NCBI RefSeq assembly: GCF_003967355.1
Contig: NZ_BIFH01000028.1
Span: forward strand, 124,001 to 188,000
Length of the DNA stretch: 64,000 nt
From: Embleya hyalina
GTDB lineage: Bacteria; Actinomycetota; Actinomycetes; Streptomycetales; Streptomycetaceae
Reading direction: 5' to 3'
The position numbers and the translations under genes were made by a program. The notes under the pieces are model-generated. The model searched no databases. It worked only from the letters and a program-made list of their open reading frames with translations, and was not told the DNA's origin. Below, piece by piece: positions 51,903 through 59,205 of this stretch. Position 1 is the stretch's first letter, and the number at the start of each line of letters is the position of its first letter.

Positions 51903-52198
51903 GTCGGTGTCGCGGGTCGAAGTCGGACGACCGGTCGATACACAATCGTTTTCCCGAAGTGCGGGGGACCGGACCGGGAATGGGCGGATGCGGTCGGCGG
52001 GCACACCGGTGTCTGCTCCGACGCGTGCGTCGCGGTGCGCTTCGCGATGGGCTTCGGAGTGTGCTTCGGTGTGTGCGCGAGGGAGTGCGCAGGTGAGTGC
52101 ACGAGGGAGCGTGCGGATGTGTGCACGAGTGAGAGCGCGGATGTGTACGCGGATGTCTGCGCAGGATTAGTCGCCTGCGATATCGGATTGCCCGACAC
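51896..52198 (-). CDS. Leader ORF upstream of the acyltransferase (100 residues, low complexity)
   Basis: GTG 52198 follows GGAGG with a 6-base spacer inside element B. The stop TGA at 51898-51896 lies just inside the ATG at 51902 (ATGGTGA), the layout of translational coupling. The first residues (SGNPISQATNPA) resemble the start of the PucR regulator ([12 protein letters not shown]), and then the sequence becomes Ser/His/Thr/Ala repeats such as LVHTSARSLVHSPAHS. Codon bias is weak. It may be a decayed copy of a regulator start kept as a leader rather than a functional protein. Confidence 0.4.
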   Translation of the reverse strand: MSGNPISQATNPAQTSAYTSALSLVHTSARSLVHSPAHSLAHTPKHTPKPIAKRTATHASEQTPVCPPTASAHSRSGPPHFGKTIVYRPVVRLRPATPTW

Positions 52199-52310
52199 GG
52201 ATAGCCTCCGTACTGGAAAGCCGGCGCGGCTGGGGCTCGGCAGCCTTCCACGATTTCGGGCACGTTCGGTAATCCGTCGGTAATCGCGCCGGGACGGCCC
52301 GATTACCGCA
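52172..52310 (-). promoter_or_regulatory. Conserved promoter/leader element B between acyltransferase and free AT genes
   Basis: This is the second copy of the element at 50338-50476. GGTAATC occurs at 52268-52274 and 52279-52285, with GATTACC at 52301-52307: exactly the same 11- and 22-bp steps as copy A. CGGTAATCG / CGATTACCG (52278-52286, 52300-52308) is also a perfect 9-bp inverted repeat. It lies between divergent genes and could serve the acyltransferase leftward and the free-standing AT gene (start 52390) rightward. Confidence 0.65.
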
Positions 52311-52389
52311 CGATGGGCCGAAGACGCGGCGTCGCGGATATCTTGCGAAGCACGCACGGTCCACCGTTCGGCACCGACGAGGAGTGCTC

Positions 52390-53712
52390 GTGAGCAAGCC
52401 GGCCATTCAAGACGTTCGTATCGGTGCCGCGGCCGGCACCGTGCCGTGGGTGTTGTCCGGGCGCAGCGCGGCGGGCCTGCGCGGCCAGGCCGCCCGCCTG
52501 CTGTCCAGACTGGAATCCGACGCGGCACGCGACGTCGTCACCGATGTCGCCGAGGTCGGTCGATCCCTGGTGGCGGCCGGCGCGACCCACGAGCACCGGG
52601 CCGTCGTGCTGGGCGACGACCGCAGCGAACTGGTCGCCGGGATACGGGCGCTCGTCGACGAACGGGCCGCGGCGAACGTGTTCACCGGGCAGGCGACCCG
52701 GCAGGCCCAGGCGGATTCCCGGCCGGTGTTCGTCTTCCCCGGCCAGGGCACCCAGTGGGTCGGCATGGCGGTGGAACTCCTGGACACCTGCCCCGAGTTC
52801 GCCCGCGGGATCCGAGCCTGCGCCGAGGCACTGGCGCCGCACGTGGACTGGTCTCTGGAGGACGTACTGCGCGGCGCCCCGGACACCCCGCCGCTGGACC
52901 GGGTGGACGTCGTACAACCCGTGCTGTTCTCGATGATGGTGTCGCTGGCCCGCCTGTGGCGCCGCTTCGGGGTGCGACCGGCCGCGACGGTCGGCCACTC
53001 CCAGGGCGAGATCGTGTCCGCGCACATCGCCGGCGCGTTGTCCCTGGCGGACGCGGCGCGGATCGTGGCGTTGCGCAGCCGGGCCCTGACCGCGATTCGG
53101 GGCCGCGGCGAGATGTTGACCGTACTCGCCCCCAACGACCGTGTGCGGACGATGCTGGCCGACTGGGACGGCGTGTTGGCGGTCGCCGCGGTGAACGGCC
53201 CGGCGACCATGACGGTCTCGGGCGACGTGGCGGCGATGAAGGAGTTCGGCGCCGCGCTGTCCGCGGCCCGGATGATGCGCTGGCGAGTTCCCGGCGTGGA
53301 CTTCGCGGCACACTCCCCGCACGTGGAGGATCTGCGCGAGACGCTGCTCGCTCTGGCGGCCGGGATCGAACCGGCCCGCGGCGACGTGCCGTTCTACTCG
53401 ACGGTGACCGGACGGCGCGTGGAGACCGACGAGTTGACCGCCGAGTACTGGTACCGCAACCTGCGCCAAACGGTGCGCTTCGACGACGCGGTCCGCACGT
53501 TGGTCGCCGACGGCCACACGCTCTTCGTCGAGTGCAGCGCGCAACCGGTGCTCTCGGTCGGGATCCAGGACACCGCCGAAGCGCTGGGCCGCCCGGCCGT
53601 GTTGCTGGCCACGCTCCGCAACGAGGACGGCGGGATGGGCCGGTTCCTGGCCGCGCTGGCCGAGGCGTACGTACACGGTGTCACGGTCGACTGGACGACG
53701 GCCTTCGCCTGA
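52390..53712 (+). CDS. Free-standing PKS acyltransferase, probable trans-acting AT for the AT-less module 5
   Basis: The protein has 440 residues from GTG 52390, preceded by AGGAG with a 5-bp spacer. It begins with a KS-to-AT linker of modular PKS type (VPWVLSGRSAAGLRGQAARL), then a full [16 protein letters not shown], Ser204 in GHSQGE, RIVALRSRAL with the conserved Arg, and VNGPATMTVSG. The specificity loop is FAAH (305-308) in place of YASH or HAFH. It stops after VHGVTVDWTTAFA, just before the LPTYxFxxxRYW exit motif. It therefore looks like a domain cut out of a cis-AT module, not a FabD-type malonyl transferase. With AT0 in M5 and a methoxymalonyl cassette in the cluster, trans-loading of methoxymalonyl is the best hypothesis. 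Confidence 0.88.
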   Translation: MSKPAIQDVRIGAAAGTVPWVLSGRSAAGLRGQAARLLSRLESDAARDVVTDVAEVGRSLVAAGATHEHRAVVLGDDRSELVAGIRALVDERAAANVFTGQATRQAQADSRPVFVFPGQGTQWVGMAVELLDTCPEFARGIRACAEALAPHVDWSLEDVLRGAPDTPPLDRVDVVQPVLFSMMVSLARLWRRFGVRPAATVGHSQGEIVSAHIAGALSLADAARIVALRSRALTAIRGRGEMLTVLAPNDRVRTMLADWDGVLAVAAVNGPATMTVSGDVAAMKEFGAALSAARMMRWRVPGVDFAAHSPHVEDLRETLLALAAGIEPARGDVPFYSTVTGRRVETDELTAEYWYRNLRQTVRFDDAVRTLVADGHTLFVECSAQPVLSVGIQDTAEALGRPAVLLATLRNEDGGMGRFLAALAEAYVHGVTVDWTTAFA

Positions 53713-53718
53713 CGGACG

Positions 53719-53750
53719 GCGCGGTGCCGCCCGGCCGGGCGGCACCGCGC
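53719..53750. terminator. 32-bp perfect palindrome after the free AT gene
   Basis: Two 16-base arms (GCGCGGTGCCGCCCGG and complement) meet without a loop, 7 bp after the AT stop and before the convergent minus-strand gene ending at 53812. It is a strong candidate for the right-hand terminator of the polyketide cluster. Confidence 0.8.
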
Positions 53751-53811
53751 GGAACGGGCGAGGTCGCCGTCCGGGAGCCGGCGACCTCGTCATGTTCACC
53801 GATCGCACGGT

Positions 53812-54330
53812 TCAGCCGGTACGCCGACCGCCCGCGGGGACGGAGGGCGGTGCGGTGCGTGGGGGTTGGTTCTCCGGGGGAGCGGTGCGGCGTCCGCCCG
53901 AGTCGGGCCCGGGGATCGTCTCCGGGGCCGTCGGGGAGTCCGACCCGGTCGCTCTCGGCGGCGCCGTGCCGGCCGTGGACGGGGTCGGCGCGCCGGTGCT
54001 CGGCGCACTCTCGACCGGCGCACCGGTGGGCGGCGCGGGTACGGCCGGCGGTACGGTCACCGGGCGCGGCCCGTCCGGCGTCGAGGTCGACCCGAACACC
54101 ATCCAACCCGCCGCGGCCACCACGATCGCCCCCACCAGCGCCGCCGGCCGCAGCGGAACACGCAGCCGACGCACCGGCGCGGCCGGCAGCGGTACCTCGC
54201 GCGCACGGAGCGTCGCCGGTGTCACCGCGTCGGCCCGTCGACCCATCCAGTCCCGCAACTCCGTCTCCAGAGCCGCGTGCTCCGGCGTCCCCGAGCGCAG
54301 GGGTTCGCCACGGTCACGGCGTCGGTTCAC
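53812..54330 (-). CDS. Single-pass membrane protein coupled to an ECF sigma factor
   Basis: The protein has 172 residues. GTG 54330 overlaps the sigma factor stop (GTGA), so the pair is coupled. A soluble N-terminus (about 60 residues; ETELRDWMGRRADAVTP) precedes one transmembrane helix (AALVGAIVVAAAGWMVF) and a long Pro/Thr/Ser-rich outer segment. The position and topology are those of an anti-sigma factor, but the zinc-binding HxxxCxxC motif of the ZAS family is absent. I do not recognise the family; a role in controlling the sigma factor is inferred from gene order alone. Confidence 0.65.
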   Translation of the reverse strand: MNRRRDRGEPLRSGTPEHAALETELRDWMGRRADAVTPATLRAREVPLPAAPVRRLRVPLRPAALVGAIVVAAAGWMVFGSTSTPDGPRPVTVPPAVPAPPTGAPVESAPSTGAPTPSTAGTAPPRATGSDSPTAPETIPGPDSGGRRTAPPENQPPRTAPPSVPAGGRRTG

Positions 54331-54983
54331 GTGTCCTCCTCCCTCAGCAGCCGATGCAGCGCGGTCAGCCCGCGACTCGCGGTGGATTTCACGGTGCCGG
54401 ACGGTATGCCCAGCGTGCCGGCGATCTCGCTCTCGCTCAGGTTCTCCCAGTAGCGCAACACCAGCACCTCGCGCTGGCGCCGGGTGAGTTGCCTCAGCGC
54501 CTGCCGCAGTCGCCGATCCCGCTCCGCGCGCAGCGCGTCGTCCTCGGGCGAGGCCGCCGGCGGCAGCACCGGCGGCACCCAGGCCCGGGCCGTACGCCGC
54601 CGGCGCAACACCGATCGCGCGCCGTTGACCACACAACGCCGCAGATACGCGGGCGGGTCGTCCAACTCGCCCAGCCGCGCGCCGTACCGTCGAAACGCGG
54701 CGGTGAACGCCTCCTGGACGACGTCCTCCGCCGTCTCCTGGTCGTCCACCAACAACGTGGCCAGGCGAACCAACCGGATCCGATGCGCGTGATAGAGCTG
54801 CGTCATGGTTGGCGGCGGCTCGCCCGCCTCCCGGGCCCGGCGCCGGAACAGCCCGAACGCCCGCCGCCGCGGCGACGTGGCCTCGGCGGGCGGCACCCGA
54901 GGGGGCGGGGTCGGGTCGTATCGGACCCTGATGTGGGATTCCTGGATGGCCGTGAACTCCTCGGACGCGAAGCGATGAACCAC
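54327..54983 (-). CDS. ECF-type RNA polymerase sigma factor
   Basis: This is sigma-70 family, with region 2 as RLVRLATLLVDDQETAEDVVQEAFTAAFRR and region 4 as LTRRQREVLVLRYW...LSESEIAGTLGIPSGTVKS, the typical ECF helix-turn-helix. The start is uncertain: GTG 54983 gives 218 residues with an Arg/Pro-rich N-terminal extension, while ATG 54806 (MTQLYHAHRIRL) begins right at region 2. Neither has a strong ribosome site. It is coupled by a 4-bp overlap to the membrane protein gene that follows. Nothing ties it to the polyketide cluster, from which it is separated by a strong terminator. Confidence 0.88.
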   Translation of the reverse strand: MVHRFASEEFTAIQESHIRVRYDPTPPPRVPPAEATSPRRRAFGLFRRRAREAGEPPPTMTQLYHAHRIRLVRLATLLVDDQETAEDVVQEAFTAAFRRYGARLGELDDPPAYLRRCVVNGARSVLRRRRTARAWVPPVLPPAASPEDDALRAERDRRLRQALRQLTRRQREVLVLRYWENLSESEIAGTLGIPSGTVKSTASRGLTALHRLLREEDT

Positions 54984-55071
54984 CGGCGCCGTTTTCGGCA
55001 CCGCGGCGGGTGCCCGGCCGGTGTACCGGGGACAACGACATCCCCGGCGCACCGACCGGTTCCCGCGCCGA

Positions 55072-55563
55072 TCAGGCCACGGTCCGCCCGCGCCGCCTGC
55101 CGGCCACCACGGCCCCACCACCGAGCAGCAGCAGGCCGCCGGCCCCGCCGATGTACCAGGCGGTCTTGTCGTCACCCCCGGTTTCCGCGAGCCGAGGCGG
55201 CACCGTCGCCGGGGCGGCCGACGGGGCGCTCGGCACACCTGTGCGCCCACCCGAGGGTGCCCTCGACGGCGTCGGGGCGACGGTCGACCGCTCGTCCCCG
55301 GGCGGAGAGCCGGGCGGCACGGCGCCGGGCGCCCTGGTCACCGGCGGCGCGACGGTGGGCGGGGCGGCGGCCGGCGGAACCCGCCCGTCCGACCCACGCG
55401 CCGCGCCCTGGTCGGCCACGGCCACCCCCTGCGCCGACACCACAGCGATGGCCGCCGCCAGCAACCCGGCCCCGAACACCGGACCGACCCGAACCCGACC
55501 CCGACGACCACCCGGCGGGGAGCCGATCACGGAACCCGAAACACGCGGCGAACGAATAGTCAC
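55072..55563 (-). CDS. Secreted surface protein with sortase-type LAETG anchor
   Basis: The protein has 163 residues from GTG 55563 (GAGGAG just upstream; ATG 55566 is the alternative). It has a basic N-terminus and a signal-peptide hydrophobic segment (FGAGLLAAAIAVVSAQGVAVA), then a Pro/Ala/Thr/Ser-rich stalk. The end is a cell-wall sorting signal: LAETG, a hydrophobic helix (AWYIGGAGGLLLLGGGAVVA) and a tail GRRRGRTVA. LAxTG is the motif favoured by actinobacterial class E sortases. Apart from the stalk there is no recognisable domain, so the function is unknown. It is transcribed away from the lipoprotein gene at 55835 across a 270-bp gap containing a repeated CCCACCGTCCCCGACGA unit. Confidence 0.8.
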   Translation of the reverse strand: MTIRSPRVSGSVIGSPPGGRRGRVRVGPVFGAGLLAAAIAVVSAQGVAVADQGAARGSDGRVPPAAAPPTVAPPVTRAPGAVPPGSPPGDERSTVAPTPSRAPSGGRTGVPSAPSAAPATVPPRLAETGGDDKTAWYIGGAGGLLLLGGGAVVAGRRRGRTVA

Positions 55564-55834
55564 CATTCTCCTCAAGGGCCATCAACCACCCGGATCCCCG
55601 TGCCATGAACACTCGGAGCCGAGGCCGCCACCATCCGGCGACAGCCATCCAGACGCCCGAGGCCCCGCGGGGTTCCCACTCCCACCGAACTTTTTTCGAA
55701 GCCCGCGACCCACCGTCCCCGACGACCCACCGTCCCCGACGACCCGCCCCGGCGCGACGACCTCGGACGCGCGCTGCCAGGATCAACGGGCCCGACGATG
55801 CCGCGGTGCGGCCCAGGTCACATGAGAGGTAGGA

Positions 55835-56269
55835 ATGGTGCACTCCACGTCGTTACGAGCCGTGGTCGCCTTCGGCATGGCGATCGTCCTCGGGGGCTGC
55901 ACGTCCGCCTCCGAATCCGTGTGTACCGCCGACTGGCGGGTGCCCGTGACCATCGACATCGCGCCCGAACTGGCCGATCGGGTCACCGACATCCGGATCC
56001 GGTTGTGTCGGGCCGGATCCTGCCAGGAGCCCCGGGTGACCCTGCCGCCCGCCCGGGACGGCTCCGCCCGGGTCGGGAGGATCCTCGACGTGGACCTGAC
56101 GGCGGAGCCGATGGAGGCCACCGTGCGGGTGAGCACGGTGTCACCCGACGCCACCCGCGACTCGCGCCTGACCGTGACACCGCGAACGACCGGTCGCGGG
56201 ACGAACTGCCGCGACGAGCACGACGCCCGGCTCGTGGTCGCCGCCGACGCGGGGGTCACCCAAGCCTGA
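55835..56269 (+). CDS. Small lipoprotein of unknown function
   Basis: The protein has 144 residues, and ATG 55835 follows GAGAGGTAGGA. The first 21 residues form a lipoprotein signal with lipobox LGGC (VVAFGMAIVLGGC), so the mature protein would be lipid-anchored on the outer face of the membrane. The rest is beta-rich in appearance with an immunoglobulin-like pattern (TADWRVPVTIDIAPELADRV, MEATVRVSTVSPD) and five Cys beyond the lipobox, at CTADW, RLCRAGSC and TNCRDE. No family is recognised. It stands alone. Confidence 0.75.
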   Translation: MVHSTSLRAVVAFGMAIVLGGCTSASESVCTADWRVPVTIDIAPELADRVTDIRIRLCRAGSCQEPRVTLPPARDGSARVGRILDVDLTAEPMEATVRVSTVSPDATRDSRLTVTPRTTGRGTNCRDEHDARLVVAADAGVTQA

Positions 56270-56716
56270 GCGGGGGCGACGTCGACCGGGAGGGAGGAGA
56301 TCTCGGGTCGTCGTCGGGGCCGAGGCAGCGGACGGCTGGCGGGATCGTCATGGGTGCGGTGGACCCGGGGGGAAGCCCGAGTACACCTGCCCACCGCACG
56401 CACCGCAGGGGCACGGGCAGGAATCGTGTCGATGTTCCGGTGATATGGGAGGTTCCCGTGGCGTGGGGATTGTCCTGAACTCTTCTGGTGACGGTGATTC
56501 GGATCCGCTTACGGTGCCAGAGGCCGTCGACGAACCCGTGGGAGGCAAGCTCCGTGTGTCCGGCATCCGCCGGTGGGTGAGGGAAATGCGGCTTGGTCGG
56601 GCCCGGTTCGCGCCGGACGGGCAGGACCACATCGCGTACTCGAACAACGCCCACGGTGTGCCCTCGGTCGCCACGACGGCCCGTACCGAGAACCGAACCA
56701 CCATCAAGAGGCGGAA
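56270..56716. other. 447-bp region without a supported gene
   Basis: It lies between the lipoprotein and the ricin-lectin gene. Open frames exist on both strands, but they lack ribosome sites, carry Arg-rich shadow-like translations or overlap the lectin start. The AT content rises toward the right end, consistent with the promoter and leader of the lectin gene. No hairpin of note was seen. Confidence 0.5.
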
Positions 56717-57229
56717 ATGAGCAAAGCCAGCAAGTTCGTCACCACGGCAGCGGTTTGCGCGACTTCCCTCGCGGCCCTGGTACTTTCCGGCGCAACGGCC
56801 TCCGCGGTCGGATCGACTCCGACGGGCGGGACCGGCTCGCTCGCCGGCACCGGTCCGATCGTGCACTGGGTCAGCGGCAAGTGCATGGACGTCGCCGGAG
56901 CCACCGACGGCACCCCTGTACGGCTCAACGACTGCAGCCCCGGCTCCGCGGCCCAACAGTGGACCATCACCAACGGCACCATCGTGGCCAAGGCCAAATG
57001 TCTCGACGGCGGCGACCTGGGCGTCAGGACCGAACTGACCATCCGGGACTGCACCGGCGGTGCCAACCAGGAGTGGCGTCGCCTCAACTTCGATCGCCTG
57101 TACAACCCCGCGTCCAGCCTCTGCATCAACGTTCCCAACGGCAACGCGACCAACGGCACCCGACTCGACATCGAACCCTGCGCTCGCACGGGCAACATGG
57201 TCTGGACCGTGCCCGCCGGTAGCTTCTGA
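56717..57229 (+). CDS. Secreted ricin-type beta-trefoil lectin
   Basis: The protein has 170 residues, and ATG 56717 follows GAGGCGGAA. A signal peptide (KFVTTAAVCATSLAALVLSGATASA) is followed by one ricin B-type domain: IVHWVSGKCMDVAG, QQWTITNGTIVAKAKCLDGG, then NQEWRRLNFDRLYNPASSLCINV, and a final VWTVPAG. Two repeats show the QxW pattern clearly, and paired Cys would form the usual disulfides. Such stand-alone domains bind sugars of polysaccharides; no catalytic part is present. It appears unrelated to the polyketide cluster. Confidence 0.85.
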   Translation: MSKASKFVTTAAVCATSLAALVLSGATASAVGSTPTGGTGSLAGTGPIVHWVSGKCMDVAGATDGTPVRLNDCSPGSAAQQWTITNGTIVAKAKCLDGGDLGVRTELTIRDCTGGANQEWRRLNFDRLYNPASSLCINVPNGNATNGTRLDIEPCARTGNMVWTVPAGSF

Positions 57230-57760
57230 GCCCAGGGCCTGTAGAAAGTTCGGCTCCGTTTCACAACCTGTCGTAACGGAGCATGGTTTCGATCAGGCGC
57301 GATCCGCTGTCGGACCCGCCTGAGCCCGGCCCCGCCACATCCGCCGTACGAGACGTCCGGTTCCCATGCGGACGCCTTCGACCCGGCGACCGCGGCGGGG
57401 CCGGCGCCGTTCACCGCGTAGAGGGCACCGATTGCCCTCCGCCGGCCCACCCGCCGAAACCCCGTGCCCGGGTACTCGGATCGAGTGGGGCTACCGCGTT
57501 GGTTCGAGGTGGGTCGACCTCTGGTGTGCGGTGGGGGTGAGGGTGGCTGCCGCGTTGGTTCGAGGACGGGTTCGAACGTCGGGTTGACGTGCCCGGGTGG
57601 GCGGATTTCTAGGATCGGTTGCGTGACGTCACACGGCCGACCGTGGGGATGTCGGTCCGGTGGCCACCGGAACCGGTACCTCGAATTCACACGGACGGCA
57701 TGCCCGACCCGCCGCGTCCCGAGGACGCGTCACATCATCGACTCGACAAGGGAGAACGTC
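57230..57760. other. 531-bp gap with a stem-loop, a direct repeat and a palindrome
   Basis: GCTCCGTT (57253-57260) and AACGGAGC (57275-57282) form an 8-bp stem with a 14-base loop 24 bp after the lectin stop, a possible terminator. A 20-base sequence, GCTRCCGCGTTGGTTCGAGG, occurs twice in direct order (57490 and 57547, one difference). The palindrome GTGACGTCAC lies at 57623-57632, upstream of the next gene, and may be an operator. No protein-coding frame is convincing. Confidence 0.45.
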
Positions 57761-58192
57761 ATGTCCGTTCGCAGGAAGTTGTTCACCACGGCCGCCGCCG
57801 TCACCCTTCTCGGCACGCCCCTCGTCATGGCCTCCTCGGCGTCCGCCGCGTCGGCCGAGTCGGCGGGGGGTGCCTCCGCCGCCGCCACCTCGTGTATCGG
57901 TGGTGCGTGGAAGTACGACAAGCCGTCCGGCTGGGGGTACGCCCCCACGGGGTCCGGCTACTACGTGACGACCAACCGCTGCGCGGATATCCAGGTCAAG
58001 CCGGACCAGAACACCGTGATTCGGCTCTGCTACCTGAAGAACCGGGACCCGGGCAAGGAGGTCTGCAAGGGCGAGGTCACGGTCAAGACCGGCAAGTGGA
58101 CCGTGCTGGGCACGGACTTCGAGAACGGGGCCTACTTCTACTTCAAGTTCCCCAACACCGACGCCCACAAGACGGGCTTGGTCGCCGCCTGA
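57761..58192 (+). CDS. Small secreted protein of unknown function
   Basis: The protein has 143 residues; ATG 57761 follows AAGGGAGAA and was chosen over longer frames for that reason. The signal peptide (MSVRRKLFTTAAAVTLLG, then ASSASAASA) has a standard AxA cleavage site. The mature part is about 105 residues with four Cys (TSCIGG, NRCADI, RLCYLK, EVCKGE) and many aromatic residues (YDKPSGWGYAPTGSGYYV). It resembles small secreted Streptomyces proteins with a compact disulfide-linked beta fold, but I do not recognise a named family. It ends just before a strong terminator. Confidence 0.75.
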   Translation: MSVRRKLFTTAAAVTLLGTPLVMASSASAASAESAGGASAAATSCIGGAWKYDKPSGWGYAPTGSGYYVTTNRCADIQVKPDQNTVIRLCYLKNRDPGKEVCKGEVTVKTGKWTVLGTDFENGAYFYFKFPNTDAHKTGLVAA

Positions 58193-58209
58193 CCGCTCAT
58201 CGTCCGTTC

Positions 58210-58242
58210 CGCCCCCGCCCCCACTGCACGGGGGCGGGGGCG
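58210..58242. terminator. GC-rich hairpin between convergent genes
   Basis: Arms CGCCCCCGCCCCC (58210-58222) and its complement (58230-58242) give a 13-bp stem with a 7-base loop, 17 bp after the secreted-protein stop and 39 bp from the end of the minus-strand PLP enzyme gene. Confidence 0.85.
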
Positions 58243-58281
58243 GGGGCGGAAGGGACGGGACACCCGGGTCGCAGCGCGATC

Positions 58282-59193
58282 TCAGCGGCCGGTTACCAGG
58301 ACGATCTGGTCTCCGGCGACCTCGGTGGTCTCGGCGTGGGCCAGCAGGCCGGCGAGGCCGGCCGCGCCCGCCGCGGTGGGGTGTACCCCGTGGCGGGCCA
58401 GTACGGCCCGGGCGGCGAGCAGGGCGTCGTCGCTCGCGGCGTGGGCCGCGCCGCCCGAGGCGGCTATCGCGGTCAGGGCCTCGGGACCGTGCAGGGCGTG
58501 CCGGTTGACCAGCGGCTCGTTGTGTTCCGTCGTGACCACCTCGTCGCTCGACAGCGTGCGGTACGGGCCCGGCCAACTCGTCACGATCGGGTTGTTGCCG
58601 GGGGAGCCGACGGCGTGGAGGGCCACCGGCCAGGCCAGGAGGCGGGCTTGGCGGTGGGCGGCGACGATCGTCGTACCGTTGCCGACCGGGATCCACAGAG
58701 CGGCCGGAGCGCCGCCCAGTTCACGGTGCAGAACCCGGACGACATGTCCGTGCCCCGCCAGGATCGCGTCCGTGCAGGGGCCGTCGACGTTGCCGTCCAG
58801 TGCCCCCGACTCGACGGCCAGCCGATGGGATTCGTCGACGGCGTCCTCGTAACCGCCGCGGACGAAACGGATGTCCGCCCCGGCGTTGGCGACGGCGGCG
58901 CCCCCGTCGCCCCATCCCGCGGGCAGCACCACGGTCGACCGCAGGCCCGCCGCCGCGCACGCCGTCGCCATCGCCCGCCCGTAACTGCCGCACGAGCCCA
59001 CGACGATCCGGTCGTGTCCCTCGGCGACGGCCCGCGCCACGACCGCGCGGGCGGCGGGTTCCTTGTGACTGCCGGAGGCGTAACGGGACTCGTCCTTGAG
59101 GAGGACGCGGACGCCCGGCAGCACGCCGTCGGCGACGATCAGGGGGGTCAGGTACGGATCGGTGGGCGGCGCGACGGAAATCGGAGGCAACAA
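58282..59193 (-). CDS. Fold-type II PLP enzyme (threonine synthase / cysteine synthase superfamily)
   Basis: The protein has 303 residues from TTG 59193, with AGGA about 8 bp upstream, 12 bp after the NRPS-transporter stop, so the two are one operon. It shows the SGSHKEPAARAVV segment with the PLP Lys, a glycine-rich phosphate-binding loop GSCGSYGRAMATACAAAGL, and a later PVGNGTTIVAAH. These are the hallmarks of beta-family PLP enzymes such as threonine synthase, cysteine synthase or amino-acid dehydratases. It is shorter than most threonine synthases. In this operon it could make or modify an amino acid used by the NRPS, for example a beta-substituted or dehydrated residue. The exact reaction cannot be read from the sequence. 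Confidence 0.78.
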   Translation of the reverse strand: MLPPISVAPPTDPYLTPLIVADGVLPGVRVLLKDESRYASGSHKEPAARAVVARAVAEGHDRIVVGSCGSYGRAMATACAAAGLRSTVVLPAGWGDGGAAVANAGADIRFVRGGYEDAVDESHRLAVESGALDGNVDGPCTDAILAGHGHVVRVLHRELGGAPAALWIPVGNGTTIVAAHRQARLLAWPVALHAVGSPGNNPIVTSWPGPYRTLSSDEVVTTEHNEPLVNRHALHGPEALTAIAASGGAAHAASDDALLAARAVLARHGVHPTAAGAAGLAGLLAHAETTEVAGDQIVLVTGR

Positions 59194-59205
59194 GGGGGTG
59201 TTCCT

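Noticed and set aside
52390-53712. Free AT as an ordinary FabD malonyl-CoA:ACP transacylase of fatty-acid synthesis
   Set aside because: It carries a modular KS-AT linker, methylmalonyl-class GHSQGE context and a PKS-style post-AT segment, and is more similar to the cis ATs here than to FabD.
56445-56720. Plus-strand frame of 91 residues before the lectin gene
   Set aside because: No ribosome site, overlaps the lectin start, and no recognisable domain; treated as leader sequence.
57230-57300. Possible end of an insertion sequence after the lectin gene
   Set aside because: A hairpin and a GGCCTGTAGAAAGTT-like end were noted, but there is no transposase, no matching second end and no target duplication visible.
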